From contig NZ_CP030053.1 of the NCBI RefSeq assembly GCF_004114955.1, forward strand, positions 1,674,001 to 1,738,000: a stretch of DNA of 64,000 nt, read 5' to 3'. Below the pieces are notes generated by a model. It had not been told where the DNA came from, searched no databases, and saw only the letters and a program-made list of their open reading frames with translations. Position 1 is the first letter of the stretch. Each line of letters starts with the position of its first letter. This document shows positions 1 through 7,843 of the stretch, in pieces. The position numbers and the translations under genes were made by a program. Source of the DNA: Bradyrhizobium guangzhouense (GTDB taxonomy: Bacteria > Pseudomonadota > Alphaproteobacteria > Rhizobiales > Xanthobacteraceae).

Positions 1-626
1 GAGAACGCATTGACGCCGGGCAGGGGATCGCCGAGCGCGCGGGCGAGGCCGTGCTTGCGGACTTCGGTGAGCATCTCGGCGACCTTGGCGCCTTTCACGG
101 CGCGCTTCGGATTGTAGCCGACGCCCTGGCGATCGAGCCCGCTTTCGAGCGCAGCGTTGATGGTCTTCTCGGGCAGAAACGCTGCAAAGGCGCGCCCCGT
201 GGCGGTCTCCAGCAGCGCCATCACCGAACCGGCACGCATCACGATGTGGACGGGCTGGCCCGGCTCCTCGAGCTGCACCACGGTCGGCCCGTGCGTGCCC
301 CACACCGCGAGCGAGACCGCGTGGCCGATCTGGCTTGCGAGCGCAGCGATCTTCGGCTGTGCGATGCGAACGCCGGAGAGGCGGCGCAGGCTGATCAGGC
401 CGAGCTCGAGCGCGAGCGCGCCGATCTCGTAGCGGCCGGTGGCCTCGTCCTGCTCGATCAGGCCGATGCGGGAAAAGCTGGCGAGATAAGGATGCGCCTT
501 GGCCGGCGCCATGCCGGCCTCGCGCGCGAGATCGCGCAGCATCATCGGCTCGCCTGATCTGGCGAGCGCGCGGAGCAATTCTCCGCCGACCTCGATCGAC
601 TGGATGCCGCGGCTTTCTTTCTTCAT
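1..626 (-). CDS. IclR-family transcriptional regulator (3' end cut by window edge)
   Basis: The first 208 residues are visible on the minus strand and the frame stays open to base 1, so the C-terminus is missing. The N-terminus has the IclR winged helix (about residues 6-70, with AREAGMAPAKAHPYL in the recognition-helix region, then a wing and a GRYEIG strand). It is followed by the start of the effector-binding domain (LAVWGTHGPTVVQLEEPG and AFLPEKT are typical). IclR proteins bind DNA as dimers and respond to small catabolic metabolites. The ATG at 626 overlaps the TGA of the upstream FAD dehydrogenase gene (ATGA) and has GGAGG six bases before it, so the genes are translationally coupled. 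It is the last visible gene of the binding protein-dehydrogenase-regulator unit and probably controls it; the effector is unknown. Confidence 0.85.
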   Translation of the reverse strand, partial: MKKESRGIQSIEVGGELLRALARSGEPMMLRDLAREAGMAPAKAHPYLASFSRIGLIEQDEATGRYEIGALALELGLISLRRLSGVRIAQPKIAALASQIGHAVSLAVWGTHGPTVVQLEEPGQPVHIVMRAGSVMALLETATGRAFAAFLPEKTINAALESGLDRQGVGYNPKRAVKGAKVAEMLTEVRKHGLARALGDPLPGVNAF

Positions 627-2368
627 GCGCCTCCGATGCGCCTGCGTTTTTGTTCGGCGCTGTCTGCAAGGTGTCGCCCGGCAATGTAGCCGAAGGTCAG
701 TGCCGGCCCAAGCGTGATGCCGGCGCCGGGATAATTGCCGCCCATGATGCTCGCCATGTCGTTGCCGGCGGCGTAGAGCCCGGGAATTACCCGCCCCTCG
801 GCGTCGAGCGCGCGCGCATTCTCGTCGGTGACGATGCCGGCATAGGTGCCGAGATCGCCAATGACCATCTTGATGGCGTAGAACGGGCCGTTCTCGATCG
901 GTGCGATGCAGGGGTTCGGGCCGTGCATGGCGTCGCCCTGGTAGCGGTTATAGGCTTTTGATCCTTTGCCGAAGGCGGCGTCCTGACCCAGCGGCGCGGT
1001 CGCGTTGAATTGCTTGACGGTTTCGGTGAACGCCTTGGCGTCGATGCCGGCCTTCGCCGCCAGCGCCTCCAGCGTATCGCCGCGCATGAGATAGCCGCTC
1101 GCAAGGTGATGGCCGAGCGGCATCGGGAACGGCGGCACGCAGCCAAGGCCGTATTTGCGCAACGTCTCGTGATCGCAGACGAGATAGGCGGCGATCTCCT
1201 CGCCGGGCTTTGCCGCCTTGACCATGGCCTGGACGAAGTCGTGATAGGAATTGCCTTCATTGGCAAAGCGCTTGCCGTCGCGCATCACCGCGATCACGCC
1301 GGGTTTGGCGCGATCGATGAAATGCGGCATCACGCCCTTCGAGCCGTCCTTGCGCGTCGTCAGCGATACCGGCACCCAGGCCGCCGCATTCGGCAGGCGG
1401 TCCTCGACATGTCCGCCGGCGCTCTCGGCAAGGCGCAGCCCGTCGCCGGTGTTGCCGGGGGGGCCGGGCGAATAATGCTCGTTGCCGGTCGGAGCATGCG
1501 GAAACATCTTTTTGCGCCGCGCGACATCATGCGGAAATCCGCCGCAGGCGAGCACGACGCCCTGCCTTGCACGAACGCGCACGTCGCGGCCTTCGCACGA
1601 GACGATCGCGCCGGTGACCGCACCATTCTCGACCGTCAGCTCGCGCACGGGCGAGGACAGCCACATCGGGATCTTCAAATCCCGCGCGGATTTCGCCAGA
1701 CGACCGGCGAGGGCGTTGCCATTGGTCAGCGTCATGCCGCGGCCGTAGCGCAGCACATCCATCAGATGCCGCGACAGGCGCTTGGCGACGTAGACCGCCG
1801 AGGTCAGCGACTTCGTTACCCGCATGAAATGGATGATCTCCTTGCCGCTGCCAAGCATCATGCCGAACACGGTGAGCTCGGGCAGGGGCATGCCGAGCGT
1901 CTTGATCTGATCGCCGAGCTCGCGGCCGTCGAACGGGCGCGTCACCATGGAGCGGCCGCCTTGCGCGCCGCCGGGCGCTTCGGCGTGATAATCCGGGAAG
2001 ACCAGCGGCATGTCGAAACGCAAGGACGTCTTGGTGGTGAAGAAATCGACCGCCTCGGGGCCTGCGCTGAGGAAGGCATCGACGCGCGCCGCGTCGAAAT
2101 TGTTGCCGGCCTCGTGCCGCAAATATGTGCGCGCCTGCTCCGGCGTCTCCACGATACCGTAGGCCTTGGCCAGCGACGTGCCTGGGATCCAGAGCCAGCC
2201 GCCCGAACGCGCCGTTGTGCCGCCAAAGCGCGGCTCCTTTTCGACGATCAGCACGTCGAGGCCGCGGTAGCGCGCGGTGATCGCCGCCGCCATGCCGGAG
2301 CAACCCGATCCGGCCACGAGCACATCGCACTCGTAGGTTTCGCTTGCGCTATGCTCGTTGCCGGTCAT
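623..2368 (-). CDS. FAD-dependent dehydrogenase, flavocytochrome c/3-ketosteroid dehydrogenase-like
   Basis: This 581-residue protein has an N-terminal dinucleotide fold (VLVAGSGCSGMAAAI at about residues 15-29, then LIVEKEPRFGGTTARSGG) and a C-terminal FAD-contacting segment (GLYAAGNDMASIMGGNYPG, then ITLGPALTFGYIAG). This places it in the FAD_binding_2 family with fumarate reductase flavoproteins and 3-ketosteroid delta-1-dehydrogenases. There is no signal peptide, so it is cytoplasmic. Members oxidise or reduce C-C bonds next to a carbonyl. The substrate cannot be read from the sequence; annotation as a ketosteroid dehydrogenase would be a guess. It lies 8 bp downstream of the ABC binding protein gene and overlaps the IclR start, so it probably acts on the compound that the transporter imports. 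Confidence 0.85.
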   Translation of the reverse strand: MTGNEHSASETYECDVLVAGSGCSGMAAAITARYRGLDVLIVEKEPRFGGTTARSGGWLWIPGTSLAKAYGIVETPEQARTYLRHEAGNNFDAARVDAFLSAGPEAVDFFTTKTSLRFDMPLVFPDYHAEAPGGAQGGRSMVTRPFDGRELGDQIKTLGMPLPELTVFGMMLGSGKEIIHFMRVTKSLTSAVYVAKRLSRHLMDVLRYGRGMTLTNGNALAGRLAKSARDLKIPMWLSSPVRELTVENGAVTGAIVSCEGRDVRVRARQGVVLACGGFPHDVARRKKMFPHAPTGNEHYSPGPPGNTGDGLRLAESAGGHVEDRLPNAAAWVPVSLTTRKDGSKGVMPHFIDRAKPGVIAVMRDGKRFANEGNSYHDFVQAMVKAAKPGEEIAAYLVCDHETLRKYGLGCVPPFPMPLGHHLASGYLMRGDTLEALAAKAGIDAKAFTETVKQFNATAPLGQDAAFGKGSKAYNRYQGDAMHGPNPCIAPIENGPFYAIKMVIGDLGTYAGIVTDENARALDAEGRVIPGLYAAGNDMASIMGGNYPGAGITLGPALTFGYIAGRHLADSAEQKRRRIGGA

Positions 2369-2376
2369 GTCTCACC

Positions 2377-3591
2377 TTACTTCTTCAAGAGCGGGCATTT
2401 GGACTCAGAGACCGGGCGGAAGGCGTCCTCGCCCTTCACGGTCTTGATGATGTCGAGATAATCCCAGGGCTCCTTGGACTGCTCGGGCGACTTCACCCTG
2501 GCCAGATACATGTCGCGGATGACGCGGCCGTCCTCGCGCAACTTGCCACCGTGGACGAAGGTATCCTCGATCGGCAGCTCGCGCATCTTGGCCATGACCT
2601 TGGCGGGATCGTCGGTGCCGGCCGCCTTGATCGCCTTCAGATAATGTAGCACCGAGCCGTAGACGCCGGTGTGGATCATGGTCGGCATCACGTTGGTGCG
2701 CGCAAAGAACTTTTTCGACCAGGCACGGGTCGCCTCGTCCATATTCCAGTACGACGCCGTGGTCATGTAAGTGCCCTGCGCGGCCTTCAGGCCGATCGCA
2801 TGCACGTCGGTGTCGAACATCAACAGGCCAACGAGCTTCTGGCCGCCCTGAACCAGGCCGAACTCGCCGGACTGCTTGATGGCGTTGTCGGTGTCCTGGC
2901 CGGCATTGGCGAAGGCGACGACGTCGGCCTTCGAGCTCTGCGCCTGCAGCGCAAAGGACGAAAAATCCGCGGTGTTGGTCGGATGCTTGACGCCGCCCAG
3001 GACCTTCCCGCCCATCTCGGTGATGAAGCGCGTGGCGTCCTTCTCGAGCTGCTGGCCGAAAGCGTAGTCGGCGGTGATGAAGTACCAGGATTTTCCGCCT
3101 TCCTTGATCACGGCGGAGGCCGTCACCTTCGACAGCGCATAGGTGTCGTAGGTGAAGTGCACGGTGTTGGGGCTGCACAGCTCGTCGGTCAGCGAGCTCG
3201 CGCCGGGGCCCGACAGCAGTGCGATCTTGTTGCGCTCGCGCACCATGTTGTGCACGGCGATGGCGATGCCGGAATTGGGAATGTCGGCGACCGCGTCGAC
3301 CTTGCCGTTGTCGAACCAGCCGCGCACGATATTGACGCCGACGTCGGTCTTCATCTGGTGGTCGGCGCTGATGATCTCGATCGGCTTGCCGAGCACGGTC
3401 GGCCCGAACTCCTCCACCGCCATCTTGGCGGCCTCGACCGAGCCCGGCCCTGAGTTGTCGCGACCCCAGCTCGACAGATCCGTCAGCACGCCGATCCGCA
3501 CCACGTCGTCGGAGATTTGCGCAGATGCGACTGTGGTCATGGCAGCCGAAATCGTGGCCGCGAGCATGGCGCAGGCCAATAGCCCTCTCAT
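2377..3591 (-). CDS. ABC transporter periplasmic substrate-binding protein, branched-chain amino acid type
   Basis: This 404-residue protein begins with a Sec signal peptide (charged MR, hydrophobic LLACAMLAATISAAM, cleavage near VASAQ). A type I periplasmic binding fold follows (DDVVRIGVLTDLSS, then the receptor family ligand-binding region). This is the LivK/Peripla_BP_6 family used by rhizobia to capture amino acids, aromatic acids, amides and similar compounds for LIV-type ABC importers. No permease or ATPase genes are adjacent in the window, so it is an orphan here or works with components elsewhere. It is the first gene of the unit with the FAD dehydrogenase and the IclR regulator. The ATG at 3591 has GAGGAAA just upstream. 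Confidence 0.88.
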   Translation of the reverse strand: MRGLLACAMLAATISAAMTTVASAQISDDVVRIGVLTDLSSWGRDNSGPGSVEAAKMAVEEFGPTVLGKPIEIISADHQMKTDVGVNIVRGWFDNGKVDAVADIPNSGIAIAVHNMVRERNKIALLSGPGASSLTDELCSPNTVHFTYDTYALSKVTASAVIKEGGKSWYFITADYAFGQQLEKDATRFITEMGGKVLGGVKHPTNTADFSSFALQAQSSKADVVAFANAGQDTDNAIKQSGEFGLVQGGQKLVGLLMFDTDVHAIGLKAAQGTYMTTASYWNMDEATRAWSKKFFARTNVMPTMIHTGVYGSVLHYLKAIKAAGTDDPAKVMAKMRELPIEDTFVHGGKLREDGRVIRDMYLARVKSPEQSKEPWDYLDIIKTVKGEDAFRPVSESKCPLLKK

Positions 3592-3645
3592 TGAAGTTTC
3601 CTCGCTCTTTGGGCCGCTTGGCGCGGCGGGTTGTTATGGCGGTAA

Positions 3646-3680
3646 GTTAGATATTAGCTAACAAATTTGTCAATGACAAA
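3646..3680 (-). promoter_or_regulatory. Promoter with palindromic operator ahead of the binding-protein operon
   Basis: On the minus strand a sigma70-like promoter is visible: -35 TTGTCA (3679-3674), a 17-bp spacer, and -10 TAATAT (3656-3651). The -35 box lies inside a perfect 15-bp palindrome, TTTGTCAATGACAAA (3666-3680). A second dyad, GTTAG-N7-CTAAC (3646-3662), covers the -10. The region is clearly more AT-rich than its surroundings. Two dyads on the core promoter suggest repression by a dimeric regulator. The IclR protein of the same operon is the obvious candidate, but this is inference; a GntR-type regulator would also fit the palindrome. Confidence 0.5.
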
Positions 3681-3743
3681 ACTCGGGAATGTGGCCGCCG
3701 GATGGTCGGTGAGGCGATCTACAGCGAAACCGCCCGCCACAGC

Positions 3744-3830
3744 CGTCATTGCGAGGAGCCCTTGCGACGAAGCAATCCAGACTGTCTCAGCGGAGACAAT
3801 CTGGATTGCTTCGCTACGCTCGCAATGACG
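3744..3830. repeat. Intergenic palindromic repeat, class 1 (CGTCATTGCGAG...)
   Basis: A near-perfect inverted repeat begins CGTCATTGCGAG and ends CTCGCAATGACG. Internal arms AAGCAATCCAGA and TCTGGATTGCTT flank a short GC-rich centre. It would form a long hairpin in RNA or DNA. Other copies are at 20770-20857, 24965-25051 and 62995-63069. It sits in the 354-bp gap between the divergent binding-protein and MFS genes. I see no ORF in the rest of that gap. Confidence 0.85.
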
Positions 3831-3945
3831 GGTGTGGGGAGCGGCGCTCAAAAAAGCTCGCACCGTTATCCTGTGAGAGACAACACCTCCACAGATTGCA
3901 ACCCTCATCACGATTAGCCATGATGCCCGCTGGAATAAGGGGCGG

Positions 3946-5253
3946 ATGGCAATGACGGCAGCAACGGGGCTCTCCGGCGAAACGGAGCGATCGACGACGG
4001 CGCATGTGGTGTGGGCGAGCGCGCTCGGCACTGCGATCGAGTGGTACGACTTCCTGATCTACGGCACGGCGGCCGCCCTCGTGTTCAACAAGCTGTTCTT
4101 CCCGAGCTTCGATCCCTTTGTCGGCACGCTCGCGGCATTCTCGACCTATGCGGTCGGCTTCGTGGCGCGGCCGATCGGCGGCGCGATCATCGGGCATTAC
4201 GGCGACCGGTTCGGTCGCAAGACAATGCTGGTCGCGACCATGATCGCGATGGGGCTCGGCACTTTCCTGATCGGCTGCCTGCCGACCTACGGCCAGATCG
4301 GCGTGTGGGCGCCGATCCTGCTGGTCATCCTGCGCTTTGTGCAGGGCATCGGGCTTGGCGGCGAATGGAGCGGCGCGGTGGTCATGGTGGCCGAGCACGC
4401 CGGCGTCAGGCGCGGGTTCTACGGCAGTCTGGTCCAGATCGGCTTCCCCGTCGGCGTTGCCGCCTCCACCGGCATCTTCGGGCTGATGACGCGACTGCCT
4501 GAAGCCGACTTCCTCAGCTGGGGCTGGCGCGTGCCGTTCTGGATCAGCATCGTGCTGGTCGGCATCGGCTTCATCGTGCGCTTGAGGCTCGCCGAGACGC
4601 CGCTCTTCAAGGAGGTGGTCGAGCGGAGGGAAGTTCTGGCGCAGCCGGTGTGGGAAGTGCTGCGCAGCGACTGGCGCAGCTTCCTGCTGGCGATCGGCAT
4701 CACGGTGTCGGAGGTCGGGCTCGCTTATCTCCTCACCGTGTTCGTCGTCGTCTATGCCACGGCCAAGCTCGGCGTCCCGCGCCAGGTGATCCTGAACGCG
4801 GTGGTCTACGCCGCGATCGTCGAATTCGCGACGTTGCCGCTCGCCGGCTGGCTCTCCGATCTATTCGGCCGCAAGGCGCTGTATCTTGCCGGCGGCGTGT
4901 TCACGGTGGCGCTCGCGTTTCCGCTGTTCTGGTTCCTCGACACCAGGGAGCCGGTGCTGATCACGCTGGCGCTCGTCGTCACCATGACGCTGACGCACGC
5001 GCTGCTGTTCGGACCGAAGGCTGCATTCATGCCGGAACTGTTCCGCACGAAGGTGCGCTACAGCGGCGCCTCGCTCGGGGCCAATGTCGCGGCCGCGCTC
5101 AGCGGTGGCTTCTCGCCGCTGATCGCGACCGCGCTGCTGGCCTGGGCCGGCACGTCCTGGCCGGTGTCGCTCTACATCATCGCGCTCTCGGTCATCACGA
5201 TCGTCGCCACCTTGATGGCGCCGGAGACGGCGCGCGACGGGCTGAAGTCCTGA
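3946..5253 (+). CDS. MFS transporter, metabolite:H+ symporter (MHS) family
   Basis: This 435-residue polytopic inner-membrane protein has about 12 hydrophobic segments. The N-terminus (GTAIEWYDFLIYGTAAALVF) and the loop GHYGDRFGRKTMLV, with its second-half equivalent LSDLFGRKALYLAGG, are the classic MHS signatures shared with ProP, KgtP and ShiA. Such proteins import small organic acids or osmolytes together with protons. The substrate cannot be assigned from sequence. The gene stands alone, with a strong intrinsic terminator 13 bp after its stop. ATG 3946 has AAGGGG upstream; ATG 3952 in frame is a possible alternative. Confidence 0.88.
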   Translation: MAMTAATGLSGETERSTTAHVVWASALGTAIEWYDFLIYGTAAALVFNKLFFPSFDPFVGTLAAFSTYAVGFVARPIGGAIIGHYGDRFGRKTMLVATMIAMGLGTFLIGCLPTYGQIGVWAPILLVILRFVQGIGLGGEWSGAVVMVAEHAGVRRGFYGSLVQIGFPVGVAASTGIFGLMTRLPEADFLSWGWRVPFWISIVLVGIGFIVRLRLAETPLFKEVVERREVLAQPVWEVLRSDWRSFLLAIGITVSEVGLAYLLTVFVVVYATAKLGVPRQVILNAVVYAAIVEFATLPLAGWLSDLFGRKALYLAGGVFTVALAFPLFWFLDTREPVLITLALVVTMTLTHALLFGPKAAFMPELFRTKVRYSGASLGANVAAALSGGFSPLIATALLAWAGTSWPVSLYIIALSVITIVATLMAPETARDGLKS

Positions 5254-5265
5254 GGCATCCCGGAG

Positions 5266-5291
5266 GGCCGGCGGGCGGCCAAAAATTTTTT
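5266..5291 (+). terminator. Rho-independent terminator of the MFS gene
   Basis: GC stem GGCCG (5266-5270) pairs with CGGCC (5276-5280) across a 5-base loop, followed by AAAAATTTTTT (5281-5291). It separates the transporter from the heat-shock block. The A-run before the T-run makes it usable in both directions. Confidence 0.75.
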
Positions 5292-5302
5292 GGGTCTCCC
5301 CC

Positions 5303-5329
5303 TTGAAACCCCCAGCCGTTTTTCTAATT
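5303..5329 (+). promoter_or_regulatory. Putative promoter of the ROSE-hsp20 transcript
   Basis: A -35-like TTGAAA (5303-5308) and a -10-like element in TTTCTAATTC (5321-5330) lie directly before the ROSE element, with a 15-16 bp spacer depending on the -10 chosen. In Bradyrhizobium, ROSE-controlled genes are normally transcribed from housekeeping-type promoters and regulated by RNA melting, which fits. The spacing is slightly short, so the exact boxes are uncertain. Confidence 0.4.
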
Positions 5330-5337
5330 CATTTTTC

Positions 5338-5465
5338 GCCGCGAGAGCGGTGTGCCGGGCGCCAGATCGGGCCCGGTGCGGGCGCTGGACCGGTCGTCGG
5401 ACCTGTCTGATACCCTGTCTTGCGCTCCTTCGTATCCATCTTGCTCTCAGGAGGACTTGGTTATG
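5338..5465 (+). promoter_or_regulatory. ROSE RNA thermometer in the hsp20 5' UTR
   Basis: The leader from GCCGCGAGAGCGG (5338-5350) to the hsp20 start follows the layout of the ROSE family as I remember it: a first small hairpin GCCGC...GCGG, a GC-rich stem (GCCGGGCGCC and its partner GGCGCTGG-like arms), then the diagnostic 3' hairpin. There TTGCT (just upstream) lies opposite the Shine-Dalgarno AGGAGG (5449-5454), with CCATC and CTTGG as outer arms. At low temperature this hairpin hides the ribosome-binding site; heat opens it. Gene context (hsp20 directly downstream) agrees. No folding program was run. Confidence 0.85.
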
Positions 5466-5924
5466 AGGACCAGTTTTGACTTCGCGCCCCTGTGGCGTTC
5501 CACCATCGGCTTCGATCACCTGGCCGACCTCGTCGACAGCACGCTGCGCCAGGCGACCGAGGACAACTATCCCCCCTACAATATCGAGCGGTCCGGCGAG
5601 GACCATTACCGGATCAGTCTTGCCGTGGCGGGGTTCGGCCCCAGCGACATCACGGTGACGGCGGAACAGAACGCGCTCACGATCGAGGGCAAGAAGCCCG
5701 AGACCGCCGCGCGCGAATATCTGTACCAGGGCATCGCCGCCAGGCCATTTCGGCGGGTGTTCAACCTCGCCGACTATGTCCAGGTGAAGCAGGCCTCGTT
5801 CCAGGACGGGCTGCTCATCATCGATCTCGTCCGCGAGGTTCCGGAAGCCATGAAGCCGCGACGGGTTCCGATCGCGGGTGGCACGCCTGCGGCATCGCAG
5901 ATCGAGCAGAAGAAGGCAGCCTGA
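5463..5924 (+). CDS. Small heat shock protein, Hsp20/alpha-crystallin family
   Basis: This 153-residue protein is an ATP-independent holdase that binds unfolding proteins in the cytoplasm. The alpha-crystallin domain covers about residues 35-130: it starts at YNIERSGEDHYRISLAVAGF and ends with the conserved A-x-x-x-x-G-L motif (ASFQDGLLIIDL). The C-terminal tail has a VPI motif (RRVPI), the IXI-like segment that docks into neighbouring subunits. It resembles the class A (IbpA-like) sHsps of Bradyrhizobium. ATG 5463 is chosen because AGGAGG lies 8 bases upstream and is the sequence masked by ROSE; an upstream in-frame ATG at 5352 lies inside the thermometer and is rejected. Confidence 0.95.
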   Translation: MRTSFDFAPLWRSTIGFDHLADLVDSTLRQATEDNYPPYNIERSGEDHYRISLAVAGFGPSDITVTAEQNALTIEGKKPETAAREYLYQGIAARPFRRVFNLADYVQVKQASFQDGLLIIDLVREVPEAMKPRRVPIAGGTPAASQIEQKKAA

Positions 5925-5940
5925 GAATTGGCCCAGGCCG

Positions 5941-5965
5941 GACGGCGGCGATTGCCGCCGCCGTC
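5941..5965 (+). other. GC-rich hairpin between hsp20 and the next gene
   Basis: GACGGCGGC (5941-5949) and GCCGCCGTC (5957-5965) form a perfect 9-bp stem with a 7-base loop. There is no T-run, so it is probably not an intrinsic terminator. It may stabilise the hsp20 mRNA end or reduce read-through into the next gene. Confidence 0.5.
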
Positions 5966-6016
5966 TCCCGTCAACAAACCCGTTCCCTTGAAAGGAGTAT
6001 GAGGGAGGCACCGTCG

Positions 6017-6352
6017 ATGACCAACGTGAATACAAATTCCGGCCATCTCAATCCGCTGTTTCATCCCGCAGCTCACTATGACTCACCTGCCGAGGTCCTG
6101 AATGCGCAGGATCTGTCCGCGCCGGAGAAGCGGATCATCTTGTCATCTTGGGCGTCGGACATGTATGCGGTCGAGTCCTGTCCTGCCTTGCGCGAAATCC
6201 CCGGCATGAGCCACACGGTCCGGCTTGCCGATATTCTGGCCGCGCTGCGCAAGCTCGACGGGGACAACGACAATGACGACCCGCCGCGCGGCGGCGGCGT
6301 ACCGATGCGACGGCGGCGGCCATGGGCCGCCGCAGAGGGGCAGAGTGCATGA
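6017..6352 (+). CDS. Conserved hypothetical protein downstream of hsp20
   Basis: A 111-residue protein of unknown function. A conserved-looking core (about residues 14-75: NPLFHPAAHYDSP, VLNAQDLSAPEKRIILSSWA) is followed by an acidic stretch (DGDNDNDD) and an arginine-rich tail (MRRRRPW). No signal peptide or membrane segment is seen, so it should be cytoplasmic. The central segment reads like a short helical domain preceded by an SAPEKR turn. ATG 6017 is chosen because GGGAGG lies 8 bases upstream; ATG 5999 in frame is one base from its GGAG and is less likely. Its position between hsp20 and a Deg protease suggests a stress role, which is inference. Confidence 0.7.
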   Translation: MTNVNTNSGHLNPLFHPAAHYDSPAEVLNAQDLSAPEKRIILSSWASDMYAVESCPALREIPGMSHTVRLADILAALRKLDGDNDNDDPPRGGGVPMRRRRPWAAAEGQSA

Positions 6353-6456
6353 TGCTAACGCAGACCGTGCTGGGGCTCGTGCTGCTCGGCCAGGCTGCTG
6401 CGGCCTGGACAATTCCGATTATAGCTCTGCAAGGCCACATCACCGCCGAGATCTGA
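6349..6456 (+). CDS. Small hydrophobic protein, 35 aa
   Basis: The ATG overlaps the stop of the preceding gene (ATGATG over TGA) and has GAGGGG eight bases upstream, which supports translation. The predicted peptide has one hydrophobic span (VLGLVLLGQAAAAW, then IPIIAL) and almost no charged residues, so it would be a single-pass membrane peptide. The function is unknown. It ends 44 bp before the periplasmic protease gene, in the same direction. Confidence 0.45.
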   Translation: MMLTQTVLGLVLLGQAAAAWTIPIIALQGHITAEI

Positions 6457-6500
6457 AGCCAGAGGTTTCCCATTCCCATCCGCAGGTGGCAGGTGTGACG

Positions 6501-7607
6501 ATGCGTGCTGTGCGTTTGTTCTTGCCGGCGATGCTGGTGCTGACGCTCACGGCGTCGCAGCCGGCTGCCGGCCAAATCCCCGACTTCAAGACCGGCGGCT
6601 CGGTGCCGACCCTGGCGCCGCTCGTGCGCCAGGTGACGCCCGCTGTGGTCAACATCTCCGTACACGGCCGCGTGCGGGAAGATAACCCGCTCTACCGCGA
6701 CCCGATGTTTCGCGAATTCTTCGACGTCCCCAGACAGATCGAGAAGGAGGTCAACGCGACCGGCTCCGGCGTGATCGTCGATGCCCAGCGCGGCTACGTC
6801 TTGACCAATAATCACGTGGTCGAAGGCACCTCCGCCGTCCAGATCACGACCAAGGATGGCCGGCAATTTTCCGCGAAGGTCGTCGGCCGTGACCCACCCA
6901 CCGATGTCGCGGTACTCCAGATACAGAACCCGACCGGGCTCAAGGCACTTCCCTTCGGCGACAGCGACGCGCTCGAAGTCGGCGACTTCGTGCTCGCGAT
7001 CGGAAATCCATTCGGGCTCGGCCAGACCGTGACATCGGGTCTTGTCAGCGCGCTGGGCCGGACCGGAATCGGCAAGCAGGGCTACGAGGATTTCATCCAG
7101 ACCGACGCCGCAATCAATCCAGGCAATTCCGGCGGGGCGCTGGTCAGCCTGCGCGGAGAACTCGTCGGCATCAACTCGGCGATCATCTCGCCTGCCGGCG
7201 GCAATGTCGGCATCGGCTTTGCCATTCCGGTCAACATGGCCCGCAAGGTGATGGAGCAGATCATCACCAACGGCCGCGTCGAGCGAGGCCGTATCGGCAT
7301 CTCGTTGAACGACCTGCGCCCGTCGGCCAGCAAGGGATTGATTCACGGCGCCGTCATTGCCGAGGTAGCCGCGGATTCGCCCGCGGAACGGGCAGGCTTG
7401 CGCAGGGGGGATGTGGTCACCGGAGCCGACGACCGCCCGATTCGCACCGCCGCCCAGCTCCGCAATACGATCGGCCTTGCCCGCGTTGGCGAGGATGTGA
7501 GGCTCTCGATCTCGCGGAACGGCGTTCCGCTCGCCGTGAGCGTCAGGGTCGCGCCTGCGAGTGACTCAAGCAGCGCCCTCGCAGCGCCCGATCGCCTCGT
7601 TCGTTGA
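6501..7607 (+). CDS. Periplasmic HtrA/Deg-family serine protease with one PDZ domain
   Basis: This 368-residue protein degrades or refolds damaged envelope proteins. An N-terminal signal peptide (residues 1-24, cleavage near PAAGQ) precedes a trypsin-like domain with the full triad: His105 in TNNHVVEG, Asp135 in PTDVAVLQI, Ser210 in NPGNSGGAL. A single PDZ domain follows (about residues 255-345; GAVIAEVAADSPAERAGLRRGDVV). One PDZ and a short length make it closer to DegS or short DegQ forms than to two-PDZ DegP. No anchor other than the signal peptide is visible, so it is probably soluble. ATG 6501 gives a proper signal peptide; a longer frame opening at 6225 has no such signal. It follows hsp20 and two small genes, which suggests a joint heat/envelope-stress response. 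Confidence 0.9.
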   Translation: MRAVRLFLPAMLVLTLTASQPAAGQIPDFKTGGSVPTLAPLVRQVTPAVVNISVHGRVREDNPLYRDPMFREFFDVPRQIEKEVNATGSGVIVDAQRGYVLTNNHVVEGTSAVQITTKDGRQFSAKVVGRDPPTDVAVLQIQNPTGLKALPFGDSDALEVGDFVLAIGNPFGLGQTVTSGLVSALGRTGIGKQGYEDFIQTDAAINPGNSGGALVSLRGELVGINSAIISPAGGNVGIGFAIPVNMARKVMEQIITNGRVERGRIGISLNDLRPSASKGLIHGAVIAEVAADSPAERAGLRRGDVVTGADDRPIRTAAQLRNTIGLARVGEDVRLSISRNGVPLAVSVRVAPASDSSSALAAPDRLVR

Positions 7608-7667
7608 ACGGATCGCAGGGCTTGCCCCGAAGCATCGGCGGCGGTTCCCCTGCGGGGATGTTGCGGT

Positions 7668-7843
7668 TCACGCTGCGCGATGGTCCTGCTCACCTCGCAA
7701 GTCTCTGATCAGTCGTAGCTCGCGCTCAATCCGCTCGCGATAGAGCTCGCGCTCTTGCTGGTTTTCGCGTTTGCCAGAAGCAGCTCGTAATGGCCGATGA
7801 CCTTTTCGCTGCCGCGAATGAGCAGCTCTCGTTGGCTGGTCAT
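7668..7843 (-). pseudogene. Small gene apparently split by a frameshift
   Basis: The ATG at 7843 overlaps the stop of the upstream gene (ATGA) and reads MTSQRELLIRGSEKVIGHY..., a plausible helical protein. After about residue 30 the frame becomes low-complexity Ser/Ala and ends at 7709. From the same point another frame continues with a convincing charged helix (ERELYRERIERELRLIRDL) and stops at 7668. Joining the two frames near base 7755 gives a coherent protein of about 57 residues. Either a single-base frameshift has inactivated the gene, or the assembly has an indel. If neither is true, the CDS is 7709-7843 (44 residues). Function unknown. Confidence 0.5.
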
